The translations under genes and the position numbers were made by a program. DNA of 64,000 bases from Fodinibius sediminis (GTDB taxonomy: Bacteria; Bacteroidota; Rhodothermia; Balneolales; Balneolaceae). Location of the stretch: assembly GCF_900182555.1 (NCBI RefSeq), contig NZ_FXTH01000001.1:310001-374000 (forward strand), read 5' to 3'. The notes under the pieces are model-generated. The model made no database searches. It was not told the origin of the DNA and saw only the letters and a program-made list of their open reading frames with translations. Shown here piece by piece: positions 54,104-63,877 of the stretch. The first letter of the stretch is position 1. Every line of letters starts with the position of its first letter.

Positions 54104-56533
54104 ATGGATAAAAAAAGGTGGAAAAAAATAAGCCATATTTTTGACCTTGCCCTCACCTTGCCCCAGAATCGGCGAACCAGCTATATCCGGAGCCTGTGTA
54201 CCGGCGACGCTGAGCTTCAGCAAGAAGTACTCAGTCTCCTGGCATCGGTCGAAGAATCAGGCCGGATGCTGAACGATCATCTCCACAAGAACCAGGCCCT
54301 TCTTCAAGAATTGATACAACATCTCGAGCAGGAACCTCCCTCCCGTTCGCTGATTGATACCACACTGGGCCAGTGGCACATCACTAATCACCTGGGCTAC
54401 GGGGGAATGGGCGACGTCTATCAGGTGAAGCGCTGTGATTCAGATATCCACCAGCGCGGAGCCCTCAAGATCATCCGCCGCGGGCTGGATACCCCGGAAA
54501 ACCTTCGGCGGTTCCGGGTGGAAAAACAGATTTTAGCCGGCCTTCATCACCCCAACATGGCCAACCTCATAGATAGCGGAATCAGCGGAGACGGCCTGCC
54601 CTATCTGGTCATGGAACTAATAGAGGGGGTTCCCATTGACCAGTTCTGCGACCAGCACAACCTGACCATTTCTGAACGCCTTGACCTTTTTAAGACCGTA
54701 TGCCATGCCGTACAATACGCTCATAAAAACCTGGTTGTCCATCGCGACCTTAAGCCGGAGAATATTCTGGTTACTGATGATGGCCACGTTAAAATACTCG
54801 ATTTCGGCATCGCCAAGCTTCTGGATCCCGACCTGTATGGACTCTCGACCGTGAAAACAAGTGCAAGCATGCGGCTGATGAGTCTTGACTATGCCGCGCC
54901 GGAACAAATATCCGGCCAGCCTGTCACCACTTCTACGGATGTCTATGCGCTGGGGGTATTACTGCATAACCTGGTGACAGGCCTGCATCCCTATGATTTA
55001 AGCGATAAGACCTTCCGCGCAGCTGAACAAGTTGTCCTTTGTAATCTGCCCTCCCTTCCAAGCCACAGATTAAAAAAAGCGGATGATCTTTCACCTATCG
55101 CCTCCAGCAGAAACACCAGGCCGGCAAAGTTGATCCATACCGTCCGGGGCGATCTGGATGCCATTATTCTCAAGGCCCTCAACAAAGAAGCAGATCGTCG
55201 CTATTCCTATGCTATTCAGCTCGTAGAGGACCTGTCACGATTTGAAACCAATAAACCTGTGACGGCTCGACTACAGACCTCGCGCTACCACGTCACCAAA
55301 TTTTTAATCCGTCATAAAAAAAGAATAGCCACTGCCGGCGCTGCGCTTCTTATCATTATCGCTTTAACGAGTTTTTATACGGTACAGCTGGCGCACGAGC
55401 GGAATGAAGCACGGCTGGAGGCACAAAAAGCAGCACAGGTCAAAAACCTCATGGTCGATATCTTTCAAAGCGGTGACCCTTTTCATGAGCCCGACGCCAA
55501 GAATCTATCGATGAGTGAAGTGCTCGACCAGGGAACCAAGCGAATAGCTTCCTCCCTGGAAGATCAGCCTCTGATAAAAGCGGACCTGCAAGAAGCCCTG
55601 GGCGGGGTCTATTCCGGACTGGTGCGGTATGCCAAGGCGGAACCTCTCCTCCGGAATGCTTTGGAAGTGTATCAACAAGAGCTGGGAGCCAACCACCCAC
55701 AAATTGCAGATGTCAGTCATTCCCTCGGATTTCTCCTTATGCGGCGCGGTCACTATTCGGAGGCGGAAACACTTTTTGAGCGAGCCCGCGACATCTACGA
55801 AGATCATTATGGCGACGAAGACCCGCACTATGCCTACGTAGTCAGGACCCTGGCCTTTTTATATTCTGAAACAAATCGAACCGGCCAGGCCCTGGCTAAC
55901 TACAAAAGGGCTATAAAAATATATGTGAAAAATAATGATCCCGATGTTGCCGAAACACTGACCGACATGGGGTACCTTCTCATGGACCTGGGACGACTCG
56001 GGGAGGCCCAGATGAATCTTCAACAAGCCATTGCACTATTTAATAAATATGAAGACGAGTCAAATATTGAGATTGCCAATGCCTATACGGGACTTGGTCA
56101 GGTCCTTCACCTCCGTGGTGCCCTGCTGGAAGCCGAGATATACCACCGGAAAGCCCTCCGCATTCGACTTGAAATTTTTGAGCCCGGTCACACTCATATT
56201 GCCTCATCCCAGCTGCGCCTCGGCTGGCTGCTGATTGACCAGGGACGCTTCAAAGAAGCTGTTCCCCTGGTTCAGAAAGCGTATAAGAGCTTCATCAATC
56301 ACCTGCCTCCCGACCACTGGAAAGTTGCGGCAACGGAAGGCGTCCTGGCCCTGGCATGGATAGGGCAGGGAAAGTTCCAGCAAGCTGAAAGAACACTGCT
56401 CAATACTCATACCGCCTTAAAAGAACAGTTTGGCCCGGATGACTGGCGTACCCGGCGTACGCAACAAGCGCTGGATAAACTTTATACGGTTTGGCCCTCC
56501 CCGCAGCAGGCACAAAATTTTCTGGAAGAATGA
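54104..56533 (+). CDS. Serine/threonine kinase with membrane helix and TPR repeats
   Basis: The 809-residue protein has an N-terminal ~80-residue helical extension, a kinase domain (glycine loop LGYGGMGDVYQVKR, Lys in ALKIIRRG, VVHRDLKPENILV, LDFGIAKL, YAAPEQISG), one transmembrane helix (ATAGAALLIIIALTSFYTVQ) and a C-terminal array of about nine TPR repeats outside it. The ATG at 54104 was chosen since family members begin near MDKKRWKKIS; an ATG at 54011 overlaps the sigma-factor stop but adds an unlikely hydrophobic start. It forms a pair with the ECF sigma factor and probably acts on it. Confidence 0.88.
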   Translation: MDKKRWKKISHIFDLALTLPQNRRTSYIRSLCTGDAELQQEVLSLLASVEESGRMLNDHLHKNQALLQELIQHLEQEPPSRSLIDTTLGQWHITNHLGYGGMGDVYQVKRCDSDIHQRGALKIIRRGLDTPENLRRFRVEKQILAGLHHPNMANLIDSGISGDGLPYLVMELIEGVPIDQFCDQHNLTISERLDLFKTVCHAVQYAHKNLVVHRDLKPENILVTDDGHVKILDFGIAKLLDPDLYGLSTVKTSASMRLMSLDYAAPEQISGQPVTTSTDVYALGVLLHNLVTGLHPYDLSDKTFRAAEQVVLCNLPSLPSHRLKKADDLSPIASSRNTRPAKLIHTVRGDLDAIILKALNKEADRRYSYAIQLVEDLSRFETNKPVTARLQTSRYHVTKFLIRHKKRIATAGAALLIIIALTSFYTVQLAHERNEARLEAQKAAQVKNLMVDIFQSGDPFHEPDAKNLSMSEVLDQGTKRIASSLEDQPLIKADLQEALGGVYSGLVRYAKAEPLLRNALEVYQQELGANHPQIADVSHSLGFLLMRRGHYSEAETLFERARDIYEDHYGDEDPHYAYVVRTLAFLYSETNRTGQALANYKRAIKIYVKNNDPDVAETLTDMGYLLMDLGRLGEAQMNLQQAIALFNKYEDESNIEIANAYTGLGQVLHLRGALLEAEIYHRKALRIRLEIFEPGHTHIASSQLRLGWLLIDQGRFKEAVPLVQKAYKSFINHLPPDHWKVAATEGVLALAWIGQGKFQQAERTLLNTHTALKEQFGPDDWRTRRTQQALDKLYTVWPSPQQAQNFLEE

Positions 56534-56688
56534 CAGCTTTTTCAAACCATTCAGCGAAAATTCCCTCTCCAGCCTACCTACAATATATTTATTATTAAAA
56601 ATTTCATTTCTTTTACATCTTTCAGTGAAACTTAAGATCTGAAAAATAGTATGAATGTGTCGTTGAACCTTAATCAACCTATTATATT

Positions 56689-57288
56689 ATGAAAAAATTA
56701 TTACTGTCTGTCTTTGCACTTACTGGCCTTATGTTTATAAGTATTTCCTCTGTTCAGGCCCAGGGACTGGGCATAAGTGCCGGAGCCAATTTCGCCAATT
56801 TTAATGATACCGACGTCTCAACTGAAAGCCGTACGGGACTCATGGCCGGCCTGACCTACGATTTCGCCATCCCGCTTAGCCCCATAACCATTCAGCCGGG
56901 TGTTTTCTATACCCAAAAGGGAGCTAAAGCTTCAGAAGGCTCCATAGAAAACACCACGAAACTGGACTATATTGAAGTACCCGTGGTAGCCAAATTCGAC
57001 TTTATACTGGACAATCCGGTGTTAACCCCCCATGTCTATTTTGGCCCCTACGTCGGTTTCAATATCAACGCCGAACAGGAAATATCGGGGGGCGAGAATG
57101 CCGGAACCTTTGATATTGATGAGAACGTCAAAGGAACTGATTTCGGTGTAGTGGTCGGTGCCGGAGCCGACATTACCAAGTTTAATGTGGGCATCCGCTA
57201 TTCCGCCGGACTCACCGGAATCGCCGAAGATGATCTTTTTGACGGCAAGAATGGGGTTTTATCAATTGTAGGCGGCATCAATTTCTAA
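56689..57288 (+). CDS. Outer-membrane beta-barrel (porin-like) protein
   Basis: The 199-residue protein has a signal peptide (LLLSVFALTGLMFISISSVQ, then AQ) and alternating aromatic and polar beta strands ending in GVLSIVGGINF, with the Phe C-terminus of outer-membrane proteins. It belongs to the small OmpA-like/PorT-type barrel families. A good terminator follows at 57316. No partner is evident. Confidence 0.8.
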   Translation: MKKLLLSVFALTGLMFISISSVQAQGLGISAGANFANFNDTDVSTESRTGLMAGLTYDFAIPLSPITIQPGVFYTQKGAKASEGSIENTTKLDYIEVPVVAKFDFILDNPVLTPHVYFGPYVGFNINAEQEISGGENAGTFDIDENVKGTDFGVVVGAGADITKFNVGIRYSAGLTGIAEDDLFDGKNGVLSIVGGINF

Positions 57289-57315
57289 CATACCCATAGC
57301 CCTGATACAGATGGG

Positions 57316-57351
57316 AACAGGCTCCACTCGCCGGGTGGGGCCTGTTTTTTT
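57316..57351 (+). terminator. Intrinsic terminator after the porin-like gene
   Basis: ACAGGC-tc-CAC pairs with GTG-gg-GCCTGT (57317-57345) and is followed by seven T residues. Confidence 0.8.
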
Positions 57352-57419
57352 ATAGCTGTTTTGACCAGGAGCCTCTTTTTTGTAGATTATTTTACCATTG
57401 AAACCATTATTATTTCTGT

Positions 57420-58187
57420 ATGTTGAAACAAGCTTATTTTGCACCCCTGCTCAAAATTCACCCCCTGGCTCTGCTGCTGATCTGTGCCCTCTCTTTCCAT
57501 GCCAGCGCACAGCAGGCAAGTCAGGCACCGTCGGTTCTTATCTTTTCGAAGACGGAAGGATTTAGACATTCCTCCATTCCAACAGGCGTCAAGGCTATCA
57601 TGCGCCTGGCGGACGAGAACGATATTAAGAGCTACCACACAGAAAACGCCGGCCTTTTCAATCCTGACAGCCTGAGCACCTTCGATGCCGTAATTTTCCT
57701 GAATACAACCGGTAATGTTCTCGACGACACTCAACAGGCGGCGTTTGAGGAATACCTTCGAAGCGGCGGGGGATTTTTAGGCGTTCATGCCGCGGCCGAT
57801 ACCGAATATGAATGGCCCTGGTACGGAGAGATGGTGGGAGCCTATTTCAAAAACCATCCCCGGATACAGGAAGCCAGCATCAAGGTTGTCAATCAGTCGC
57901 ATGCGGCCACTTCATTCCTGCCCGAAGAGTGGGTTCGAACGGACGAGTGGTACAATTACAAAGACATCAGCAATGATATCAACGTACTGATGAAGCTCGA
58001 CGAAGACTCCTATGAAGGCGGAGAAAACGGCACATTCCACCCTATTGCATGGTATCATGATTTTGAGGGTGGGCGCGTCTTTTACACAGGACTTGGCCAC
58101 ACCAAGGAAGCCTATTCAGAACCCTTGTTCCTGGATCACTTGTCAGGCGCCCTGAAGTATGTGCTGGGCACAGCAACAGCTCAGTAA
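57420..58187 (+). CDS. Secreted ThuA-domain protein
   Basis: The 255-residue protein has a signal peptide ending near ASAQQ and then the ThuA/glutamine-amidotransferase-like pattern: VLIFSKTEGFRHSSIPTGVK, FDAVIFLNTTGNVLDD, GGGFLGVHAAADTEYEWPWY, HPIAWYHDFEGGRVFYTGLG. ThuA proteins act in trehalose or other sugar use, with no clear reaction. It is the only clear sugar-related gene nearby and is transcribed alone. Confidence 0.87.
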   Translation: MLKQAYFAPLLKIHPLALLLICALSFHASAQQASQAPSVLIFSKTEGFRHSSIPTGVKAIMRLADENDIKSYHTENAGLFNPDSLSTFDAVIFLNTTGNVLDDTQQAAFEEYLRSGGGFLGVHAAADTEYEWPWYGEMVGAYFKNHPRIQEASIKVVNQSHAATSFLPEEWVRTDEWYNYKDISNDINVLMKLDEDSYEGGENGTFHPIAWYHDFEGGRVFYTGLGHTKEAYSEPLFLDHLSGALKYVLGTATAQ

Positions 58188-58271
58188 ACAAGGAAAGCTG
58201 CAAGTCTGCCCGCGGTAACGGAATGCCCATTCAAAAGGAACCCTGTAAAAAGCAAAGCAAATAACGCATCT

Positions 58272-58520
58272 CTACTGCTCTTTGGGGACAATCTGACCAT
58301 TGGGAGTGATCTTTTCGCCCGGACCCGGCTCCTCCATGGGAAAGTTGTCAATAGTCACTTCCGGATTTCGATCGTGCGGCACATAGTGCGAATGTGAACC
58401 GTGGGAAACCGCCGTATACGGCTTTTCATTGAAGTAGCCCAACGCATCCGCCAAAGCAATGCCCGCCAATACAGCGACCACTACGATAAAAATATATTTC
58501 AGTTTATTCTTGGAAGTCAT
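58272..58520 (-). CDS. Small single-helix membrane protein of unknown function
   Basis: The 82-residue product has one N-terminal membrane helix (YIFIVVVAVLAGIALADALG) and a His- and Pro-rich tail (VSHGSHSHYVPHDRNP, then EEPGPGEKITPNGQIVPK). I do not recognise a family. The His-rich segment could bind metal; the gene may encode a periplasm-facing anchor. It converges with the ThuA gene and stands alone. Confidence 0.55.
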   Translation of the reverse strand: MTSKNKLKYIFIVVVAVLAGIALADALGYFNEKPYTAVSHGSHSHYVPHDRNPEVTIDNFPMEEPGPGEKITPNGQIVPKEQ

Positions 58521-58638
58521 GTTTCTTCTTTAGCTGGTTAAGAAGCAACCGATAAATCTAAAATAAGAGTATTCGGTTGAGAACTGAAATATTATTTTCT
58601 CCACTACGGCCTCCAACCTGTGGGGTAGAGTGAAATTG

Positions 58639-58676
58639 GAAAAAATAAAGGCCTTTTCCATGGATGGAAAAGGCCT
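58639..58676 (-). terminator. Intrinsic terminator after the 431-residue lipoprotein gene
   Basis: AGGCCTTTTCCA (58649-58660) pairs with TGGAAAAGGCCT (58665-58676), loop TGGA. On the minus strand it is followed by TTTATTTTTT. Confidence 0.85.
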
Positions 58677-58710
58677 CTACCTCCTCTTTTAATCAATAGT
58701 CAGTTTATAT

Positions 58711-60006
58711 CTATTCAAATACCAGGTACTGCAACAAACGCTCCTGGGGTCTCCAGTTCGGCGTGAATTCTGATTCAACTGTGTGGTAAGAACTGTAAAA
58801 CACACTGCCGTTGCCTACGTCAAATGAAACCGTAAGCGGGCGTACGCCCGATCCGCCGCTCCATTCAACACTACCTTCCACCCACTGGGTGACATCAGCA
58901 GTGGCTCCGCTCTGAGGTCCTTCGATGACACCCCATCCGCCCAGAAAATCGGTAATATGAACGGTATCATCGTCATTCAGGCAGTTTTCGCCCTCAAAGC
59001 AGTCCACGTTGGCCAGCCAGGCTTCCAGGTCAGACTCCAGGATGGTACCGTTTGTCTCGATACCGTAGGTGCCAACTTCAGCTGCCCCCCACGACTCCCG
59101 TTCCGCAGCTGGGGTTTCATCCGAACCATAAAAATCGACATAGGACGGAAACGCCTGTTCAATATAATCATAAGACAGGTCCGTGGCGTACAGCACCCCG
59201 CCATCCTGGACAAAAGTCTGCAGTGCCTGCCGGTTTTCAGCGCTCAATATCTGTGCCACTCCCGATGATTTCAGCCGGGCCGCATGTCGATGGGCTTCTT
59301 TCGATTTGTCATACGAAACCAGACTCTCATTGGTACCGCAGTTGATAAACACGATATCGTAGTTAAAGAGGTCCTTTTCACCGTCACCGTCGGCATCCTC
59401 GAAAAGGGGGTTGGGATCATCCAGCAAATCAAACTGCTCAGTTCCTTCTACCAGCTGACCATAGTTGTAATCGCTTTCGTCTGTTTCAACCTCTCCAAAC
59501 CCTACTTTGGCCAGGATATCTTCCATACGGTCCCAGGAGCCCTTGACGACCGCAATTTCTCCCTCAAAGCTCTCGCTCGCGCTAGGCATATTAATTTCGC
59601 CAATATCCCCGCCGGCGCTGCTCACATCCACGGACTGCTCAAAGGAAAAGATCCCCTTGAAAATTTTCAGCAGCACTTCATCGCTTGAAACGGGGACATC
59701 AAAAGTAAAACTCCCGTCCGCCTCTGTGCATGTGAAAGCCGAATAGCTTTCCTCGGGCTCCTCGCATTCCCCTGCACTCGTGGTGGCGCCTCCAATGCCT
59801 TTGGCTTTAGCCATGATCTTATTGGATCCCTCTTTGGGAACAAAAACCGTCGCACCCGCAAGCGGAGTATTTCCATCGGGGGCCGTTAAGGTTCCCTTTA
59901 TCTCTGTCGTTTCGGTTTCTCCCGGTCCCGATGAGCTGTCGCCGCATCCCTGTACCATGAACAACAACGCTGTTAGCAATATTGATAATTGTATTCTTAA
60001 TCGCAT
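58711..60006 (-). CDS. Lipoprotein with carboxypeptidase-regulatory-like domain
   Basis: The 431-residue protein has a lipoprotein signal (LLTALLFMVQGC), a carboxypeptidase regulatory-like domain (GTLTAPDGNTPLAGATVFVP, 38-140), a linker and a ThuA/GATase-like Rossmann part (LQTFVQDGGVLYATDLSYDY, FDVGNGSVFYSSYH). The combination suggests a surface or periplasmic binding protein; a specific ligand cannot be named. It has acidic composition typical of salt-adapted species. Single gene with its own terminator. Confidence 0.72.
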   Translation of the reverse strand: MRLRIQLSILLTALLFMVQGCGDSSSGPGETETTEIKGTLTAPDGNTPLAGATVFVPKEGSNKIMAKAKGIGGATTSAGECEEPEESYSAFTCTEADGSFTFDVPVSSDEVLLKIFKGIFSFEQSVDVSSAGGDIGEINMPSASESFEGEIAVVKGSWDRMEDILAKVGFGEVETDESDYNYGQLVEGTEQFDLLDDPNPLFEDADGDGEKDLFNYDIVFINCGTNESLVSYDKSKEAHRHAARLKSSGVAQILSAENRQALQTFVQDGGVLYATDLSYDYIEQAFPSYVDFYGSDETPAAERESWGAAEVGTYGIETNGTILESDLEAWLANVDCFEGENCLNDDDTVHITDFLGGWGVIEGPQSGATADVTQWVEGSVEWSGGSGVRPLTVSFDVGNGSVFYSSYHTVESEFTPNWRPQERLLQYLVFE

Positions 60007-60133
60007 GATAAAATGATATTTTCTTGATGGTTTGTGATTCTGTTGTTTGTATACGTAAGTCGTTATGCAAAGGGCTCACTTAATACCTCTTCCCTCTCCT
60101 GAAATTCGAAGTCATCATTGCAGGCTGAAATCT

Positions 60134-60676
60134 TCAGCCTGCCAGAAGGCCCCAGCCCCATGACGGCGCCATAACTGCCATAATCACCATTTGGACGACC
60201 ATAATGACCAGTGCTGAAAGCAGCACATAGCCAAGCCGCCTGCTCTCAGGCGTATCCATCATGACCGGTATCCCGATCCAAAAAAGATAGATACTGTATA
60301 GTCCAAAAAGACCGACCCAGCCCAACAGAAAAGAAAGATTTGCCACAATGGAAGCCAGCAGCGAGGGAGTCGCCGCATAGACGACCAGCTTGAAAGCATT
60401 GTTCAGATTTTCAGTGGATTCAAACTTCCCGGCAAGCATGTTAATCACATACGAAGAGACCACCAGGCTTACCAGTGGCATGGCCAGCTGGTACACCACC
60501 AGGTGCAATGACCAGCTGCCGATGAAACTGGTCAGGGCTGCTAACACGATCATTGGCAATGCATAATGGAGCAGGAGATCCATATTGGACTTCTGCTCTT
60601 TCTTTATCCGGGGCCATTCCTTTCCGGGTTCAAGGATAATCCCTTTCGCCCGGCCAGCGATATCGTCAATATTCAT
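60134..60676 (-). CDS. Yip1-family membrane protein
   Basis: The 180-residue protein starts MNIDDIAGRAKGIILEPGKE with WPRI, the usual Yip1-domain entry, and continues with four to five membrane helices (MIVLAALTSFIGSW, LSFLLGWVGLFGLYSIYLFW, LLSALVIMVVQMVIMAVMAP). Bacterial Yip1 proteins are of unknown function. The frame extends 38 codons upstream into the next gene, but that part is unlike the family. It lies 55 bases after the beta-barrel gene on the same strand. Confidence 0.8.
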   Translation of the reverse strand: MNIDDIAGRAKGIILEPGKEWPRIKKEQKSNMDLLLHYALPMIVLAALTSFIGSWSLHLVVYQLAMPLVSLVVSSYVINMLAGKFESTENLNNAFKLVVYAATPSLLASIVANLSFLLGWVGLFGLYSIYLFWIGIPVMMDTPESRRLGYVLLSALVIMVVQMVIMAVMAPSWGWGLLAG

Positions 60677-60731
60677 GGTATTATAATTTTGTTTAGAGCA
60701 ACAGTTTGGCTGATGGGGCGGTAATATTCCC

Positions 60732-61244
60732 TCACAGAGACAGGCGGACGCCCACTCCCAGTACCAGCTGTGAGACATCTTCTCTCCCAATTATATACTT
60801 GGCCTCTCCGTAGGTCCGTCCGAAACCGATGTCCAGCTCTGCTCCGGCCCCGACATTTACACCCAGATTGGTATTTGAATCACTTATGGAGGCAGCGCCG
60901 GCCGGCTCATACTTAAACCGGCTATGCATAATGTTCAGGCCCGTGAGCCCATAAAGGCTCAGCATATCATTATCCACTGCCATAAGATGACTGTTGATAT
61001 TACCCTCAATCTGATCAACACGGCTCTGCGCATTCTTCTCGGGAACGGAATACCCCACATCAGCTCCCACCCGAACCGGCAGTTCGGGCAACCGGTAGTA
61101 CATATTTACATGGAAATTGAGATTTTCGGACTGGCTGCCGTACCCCACCCCGCCGCCAGCGGTAATTTCCTGGGCCCGGGCTGATTTTGTCGCCAGCATT
61201 GCCCCGCAAAACAGCATCACCGTTAAGAAGGTTAGTTTCTTCAT
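60732..61244 (-). CDS. Small outer-membrane beta-barrel protein
   Basis: The 170-residue protein has a signal peptide (FLTVMLFCGAMLATKSARAQ) and a beta-strand pattern of an eight-stranded barrel (GGGVGYGSQSENLNFHVNMY, VGADVGYSV, YGEAKYIIGREDVSQLVLGV ending GVRLSL). It probably sits in the outer membrane. It is upstream of the Yip1 gene and may share its transcript. No function can be given. Confidence 0.72.
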   Translation of the reverse strand: MKKLTFLTVMLFCGAMLATKSARAQEITAGGGVGYGSQSENLNFHVNMYYRLPELPVRVGADVGYSVPEKNAQSRVDQIEGNINSHLMAVDNDMLSLYGLTGLNIMHSRFKYEPAGAASISDSNTNLGVNVGAGAELDIGFGRTYGEAKYIIGREDVSQLVLGVGVRLSL

Positions 61245-61575
61245 AATAGTATCCTCGGTTTACAGTTTAGATTCATACAGGAGAGGGTACCGGGAATATC
61301 AACCAGCTTGGTTTCTAATCCCCGATCATTGCGAATCCCATTTCCCGGATCCTGCGACTATTGATTTGATTGGGAATCCTAATCCACGTACCCTTGCCCG
61401 CACCTTAGAATACGTAAAGAAATAAAGAATGGGCTCAAAATTGTTTCCCGGGCTTCAGGTATTCGACGGGGTTAACTGCTTCTCTGCCCCCCCCAGGAAG
61501 GCGATAAACGGGGGGGGCAACAGGATTAGTATCGATGATGAGTGATCTCCGGCAGCGGGCGATCGTGGGCCATCC
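61245..61575. other. 331-base intergenic region with a G8/C8 hairpin
   Basis: No gene is seen. TGCCCCCCCC (61485-61494) pairs with GGGGGGGGCA (61510-61519) around 15 bases, a very stable stem whose homopolymer arms may vary in length by slippage. It lies past the stop of the fRMsr gene and could serve as its terminator, though no T-run follows. Confidence 0.6.
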
Positions 61576-62064
61576 TTAAAATAGTGCTGAAACTTGTCCA
61601 CAGATACTTTCCAGCAGGCGGCGGTGTTCGCTGGTCATTGAATCCTTCGTATGAGAATCGATATCCAGCTCGGCAATAAATTCCCCATTCTTTTTAACAG
61701 GAACAACAATTTCCGCTTTCACATGGATGCTGCAAGCCAGGTAGTTATCCTCCTTGTTTACATCCTGGACCACAAAAGTTTCATTGGTTTCAGCGGCCTG
61801 TCCACAAATTCCTTTTCCGAAAGGAATGCGTGTATGATCGGTCGGCTCGCCAACATAGGGACCGAGAACCAGCTGCCGGTCAGCTTCCGGATCGACCAGG
61901 TAAAAGCCCACCCAGTCAAACACCGCAATTTCGCTTTCCAGCAGCTGGCAAATCTGATATAATTTTTCATCGCGATCGGATGTATCACTGCTAATAATTT
62001 CTTTGACGCGACCGAGCAGAACTTTTTTATCTTTCACCGTTGATCCATTATTTAACCTTACCAT
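61576..62064 (-). CDS. Free methionine-(R)-sulfoxide reductase-like GAF protein
   Basis: The 162-residue single GAF-domain protein matches fRMsr: FDWVGFYLVDP, GKGICGQAAE and DNYLACSIHVKAEIVVPV followed by LDIDS. The Cys residues in GICGQ and YLACS correspond to the redox pair of E. coli fRMsr. It reduces free Met-R-sulfoxide, repairing oxidised methionine in the cytoplasm. Single gene, divergent from the marC-type gene. Confidence 0.85.
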   Translation of the reverse strand: MVRLNNGSTVKDKKVLLGRVKEIISSDTSDRDEKLYQICQLLESEIAVFDWVGFYLVDPEADRQLVLGPYVGEPTDHTRIPFGKGICGQAAETNETFVVQDVNKEDNYLACSIHVKAEIVVPVKKNGEFIAELDIDSHTKDSMTSEHRRLLESICGQVSALF

Positions 62065-62188
62065 TGTTCAGTACGACAGCATCCCAGTAGAGACTTCCAA
62101 AGCTTGAAATGCGACCCAATTTATCACTAATATCATCCCTGTTCAAAGGAAATTAACAAATCCATTTCTTATCACTATTTTAGCCCCT

Positions 62189-62863
62189 ATGGTTGAAGAT
62201 ATATTAACGCAGAGCAATTTCTTTTCCACCTATATATCGGGTTCCACGACGCTGTTGATAGCTGCGTTCACTTCCATCATATCCGTGGCCAATCCGCTGG
62301 CGGCGATGCCTGTATTCATATCGCTTACGGAACAGAGTACTGATCCCGAGCGCACCGGCATCGCCCAGAAAGCTTCTTTTTATATGTTCATTATCCTGGT
62401 TCTTTTCCTGTTGGCGGGGACCTACATCATGAGCTTTTTTGGCATCAGCCTTCCGGGCATTCGCATTGCCGGTGGACTGATTATTCTGCGTGCCGCCTAT
62501 GCGATGCTGAACCCGGAACAGACTGATCGAAAAATATCAAAAGAGGCCCAGGAAGCAGCCAAAACCAAAGAAGACATCTCCTTCAGCCCCATGGCAATGC
62601 CCATGCTTTCCGGTCCCGGGAGCATTGCTGTAGTCATAGGACTGGCATCCCAGTCGCAAGGTCCGGTGGATCTTATCATTATCACCATAGCGATTGTGCT
62701 CGTTGCTCTTATCTCCTACGGCGTACTGCGGCTGGCCCCCTTTTCAGCAAAATACATAGGGCCAACGGGCATGAATGCCATTACCCGGATGATGGGCTTT
62801 ATCGCCATGGCCATTGGCGTGCAGTTTATATTAAATGGAATATCCAGTTTTTTTGGCGTCTGA
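62189..62863 (+). CDS. MarC-family membrane protein
   Basis: The 224-residue protein has six membrane helices and the MarC signatures ISVANPLAAMPVFISLTEQ, GIRIAGGLIILRAAYAML and SPMAMPMLSGPGSIAVVIGL. The family (formerly thought to act in drug resistance) has no proven function. It is a single gene converging with coaX. Confidence 0.92.
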   Translation: MVEDILTQSNFFSTYISGSTTLLIAAFTSIISVANPLAAMPVFISLTEQSTDPERTGIAQKASFYMFIILVLFLLAGTYIMSFFGISLPGIRIAGGLIILRAAYAMLNPEQTDRKISKEAQEAAKTKEDISFSPMAMPMLSGPGSIAVVIGLASQSQGPVDLIIITIAIVLVALISYGVLRLAPFSAKYIGPTGMNAITRMMGFIAMAIGVQFILNGISSFFGV

Positions 62864-62901
62864 GAAGAACAACTGTCAGCCAAACGACTCAGCCCGGGCC
62901 T

Positions 62902-63672
62902 TTATTGGTTTTGCCGATTGGCAATCAGCCGCAGCCCATCGAGGGTCAGCATGGGATCAATCACATCAAAATAATCGGTATGAGGTCCGATCTTCTCTGA
63001 CAGTCCACCCGTGGCTATAACCTTGATGGATTCGGAGTTCAGCTGCTTTTTCATTCGGTCTATCAGTCCTTCTATCATACAGAGATGCCCCAGAACCAGT
63101 CCCGACTGCATGGACTCGCGAGTATTCCGGCCAATAACCCGGGACGGGGGTTCGAGTGGAATCTGGGAAAGCTGGGCAGCTCTTCCCACCAGGGCATCAA
63201 TGGTCACTTTTAGACCGGCACAGATAGCTCCCCCGATAAGCTCTCCCGGTTTTCGTACGGCCATCACGGTTGTCGCCGTTCCAAAATCTACAACGATGCA
63301 ATCATCCCCGAACATCTTGTAGGCTCCCGCCGCACCCGCGATAAGGTCCGCCCCGACCGTCTGCTGGCTCTTCCGTGCAATGGTAATGCCCGTCTCTGTG
63401 GCCCCGTTTAGCACGAGCGGGGTCAAATGAGGCTGATGGTCAAAAACAACGCTGATCGTCTGCGTCAGCTGGGGCACTACGCTGCAAATAATAACGCTGC
63501 GCAGCTGTTCGTAGGCCAGGCCGGCCTCGGAAAACAGGTTTTGGAAGAGCACCCGGTACTCGTCGGCCGTCTTATCCGCATCCGTCTGTATGCGCCACTG
63601 ATGGGTCCACCCTTCCTGCTGTGAGACGCCAATAACAATATTACTGTTCCCAATATCCAATGCTAACAGCAT
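62902..63672 (-). CDS. coaX: Type III pantothenate kinase
   Basis: The 256-residue protein has the CoaX pattern: phosphate loop MLLALDIGNSNIVIGV, VGADLIAGAAGAY, VVDFGTATTVMAV and GGAICAGLKVTIDALVGRAA. CoaX phosphorylates pantothenate in the first step of CoA synthesis, uses high ATP and a monovalent cation, and is not inhibited by CoA. It stands alone on the minus strand. Confidence 0.95.
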   Translation of the reverse strand: MLLALDIGNSNIVIGVSQQEGWTHQWRIQTDADKTADEYRVLFQNLFSEAGLAYEQLRSVIICSVVPQLTQTISVVFDHQPHLTPLVLNGATETGITIARKSQQTVGADLIAGAAGAYKMFGDDCIVVDFGTATTVMAVRKPGELIGGAICAGLKVTIDALVGRAAQLSQIPLEPPSRVIGRNTRESMQSGLVLGHLCMIEGLIDRMKKQLNSESIKVIATGGLSEKIGPHTDYFDVIDPMLTLDGLRLIANRQNQ

Positions 63673-63877
63673 GGCATTGCTCCATCTATGTTAAGATTGA
63701 CCTGTCGTTCGATGAACCCGTCAACCTGGCTTATCAAGCCCGGGCATCCATTCGCAGTTCATGCAAATCCTAAAATAGCAGGCCTTGACCCTACTTCAAA
63801 ATTTGAATAAAACGTTCGATTCCGATACCATCCTATTGATCGATGCGTGTTAATCAACAACTGTAATCATTCAAGCC

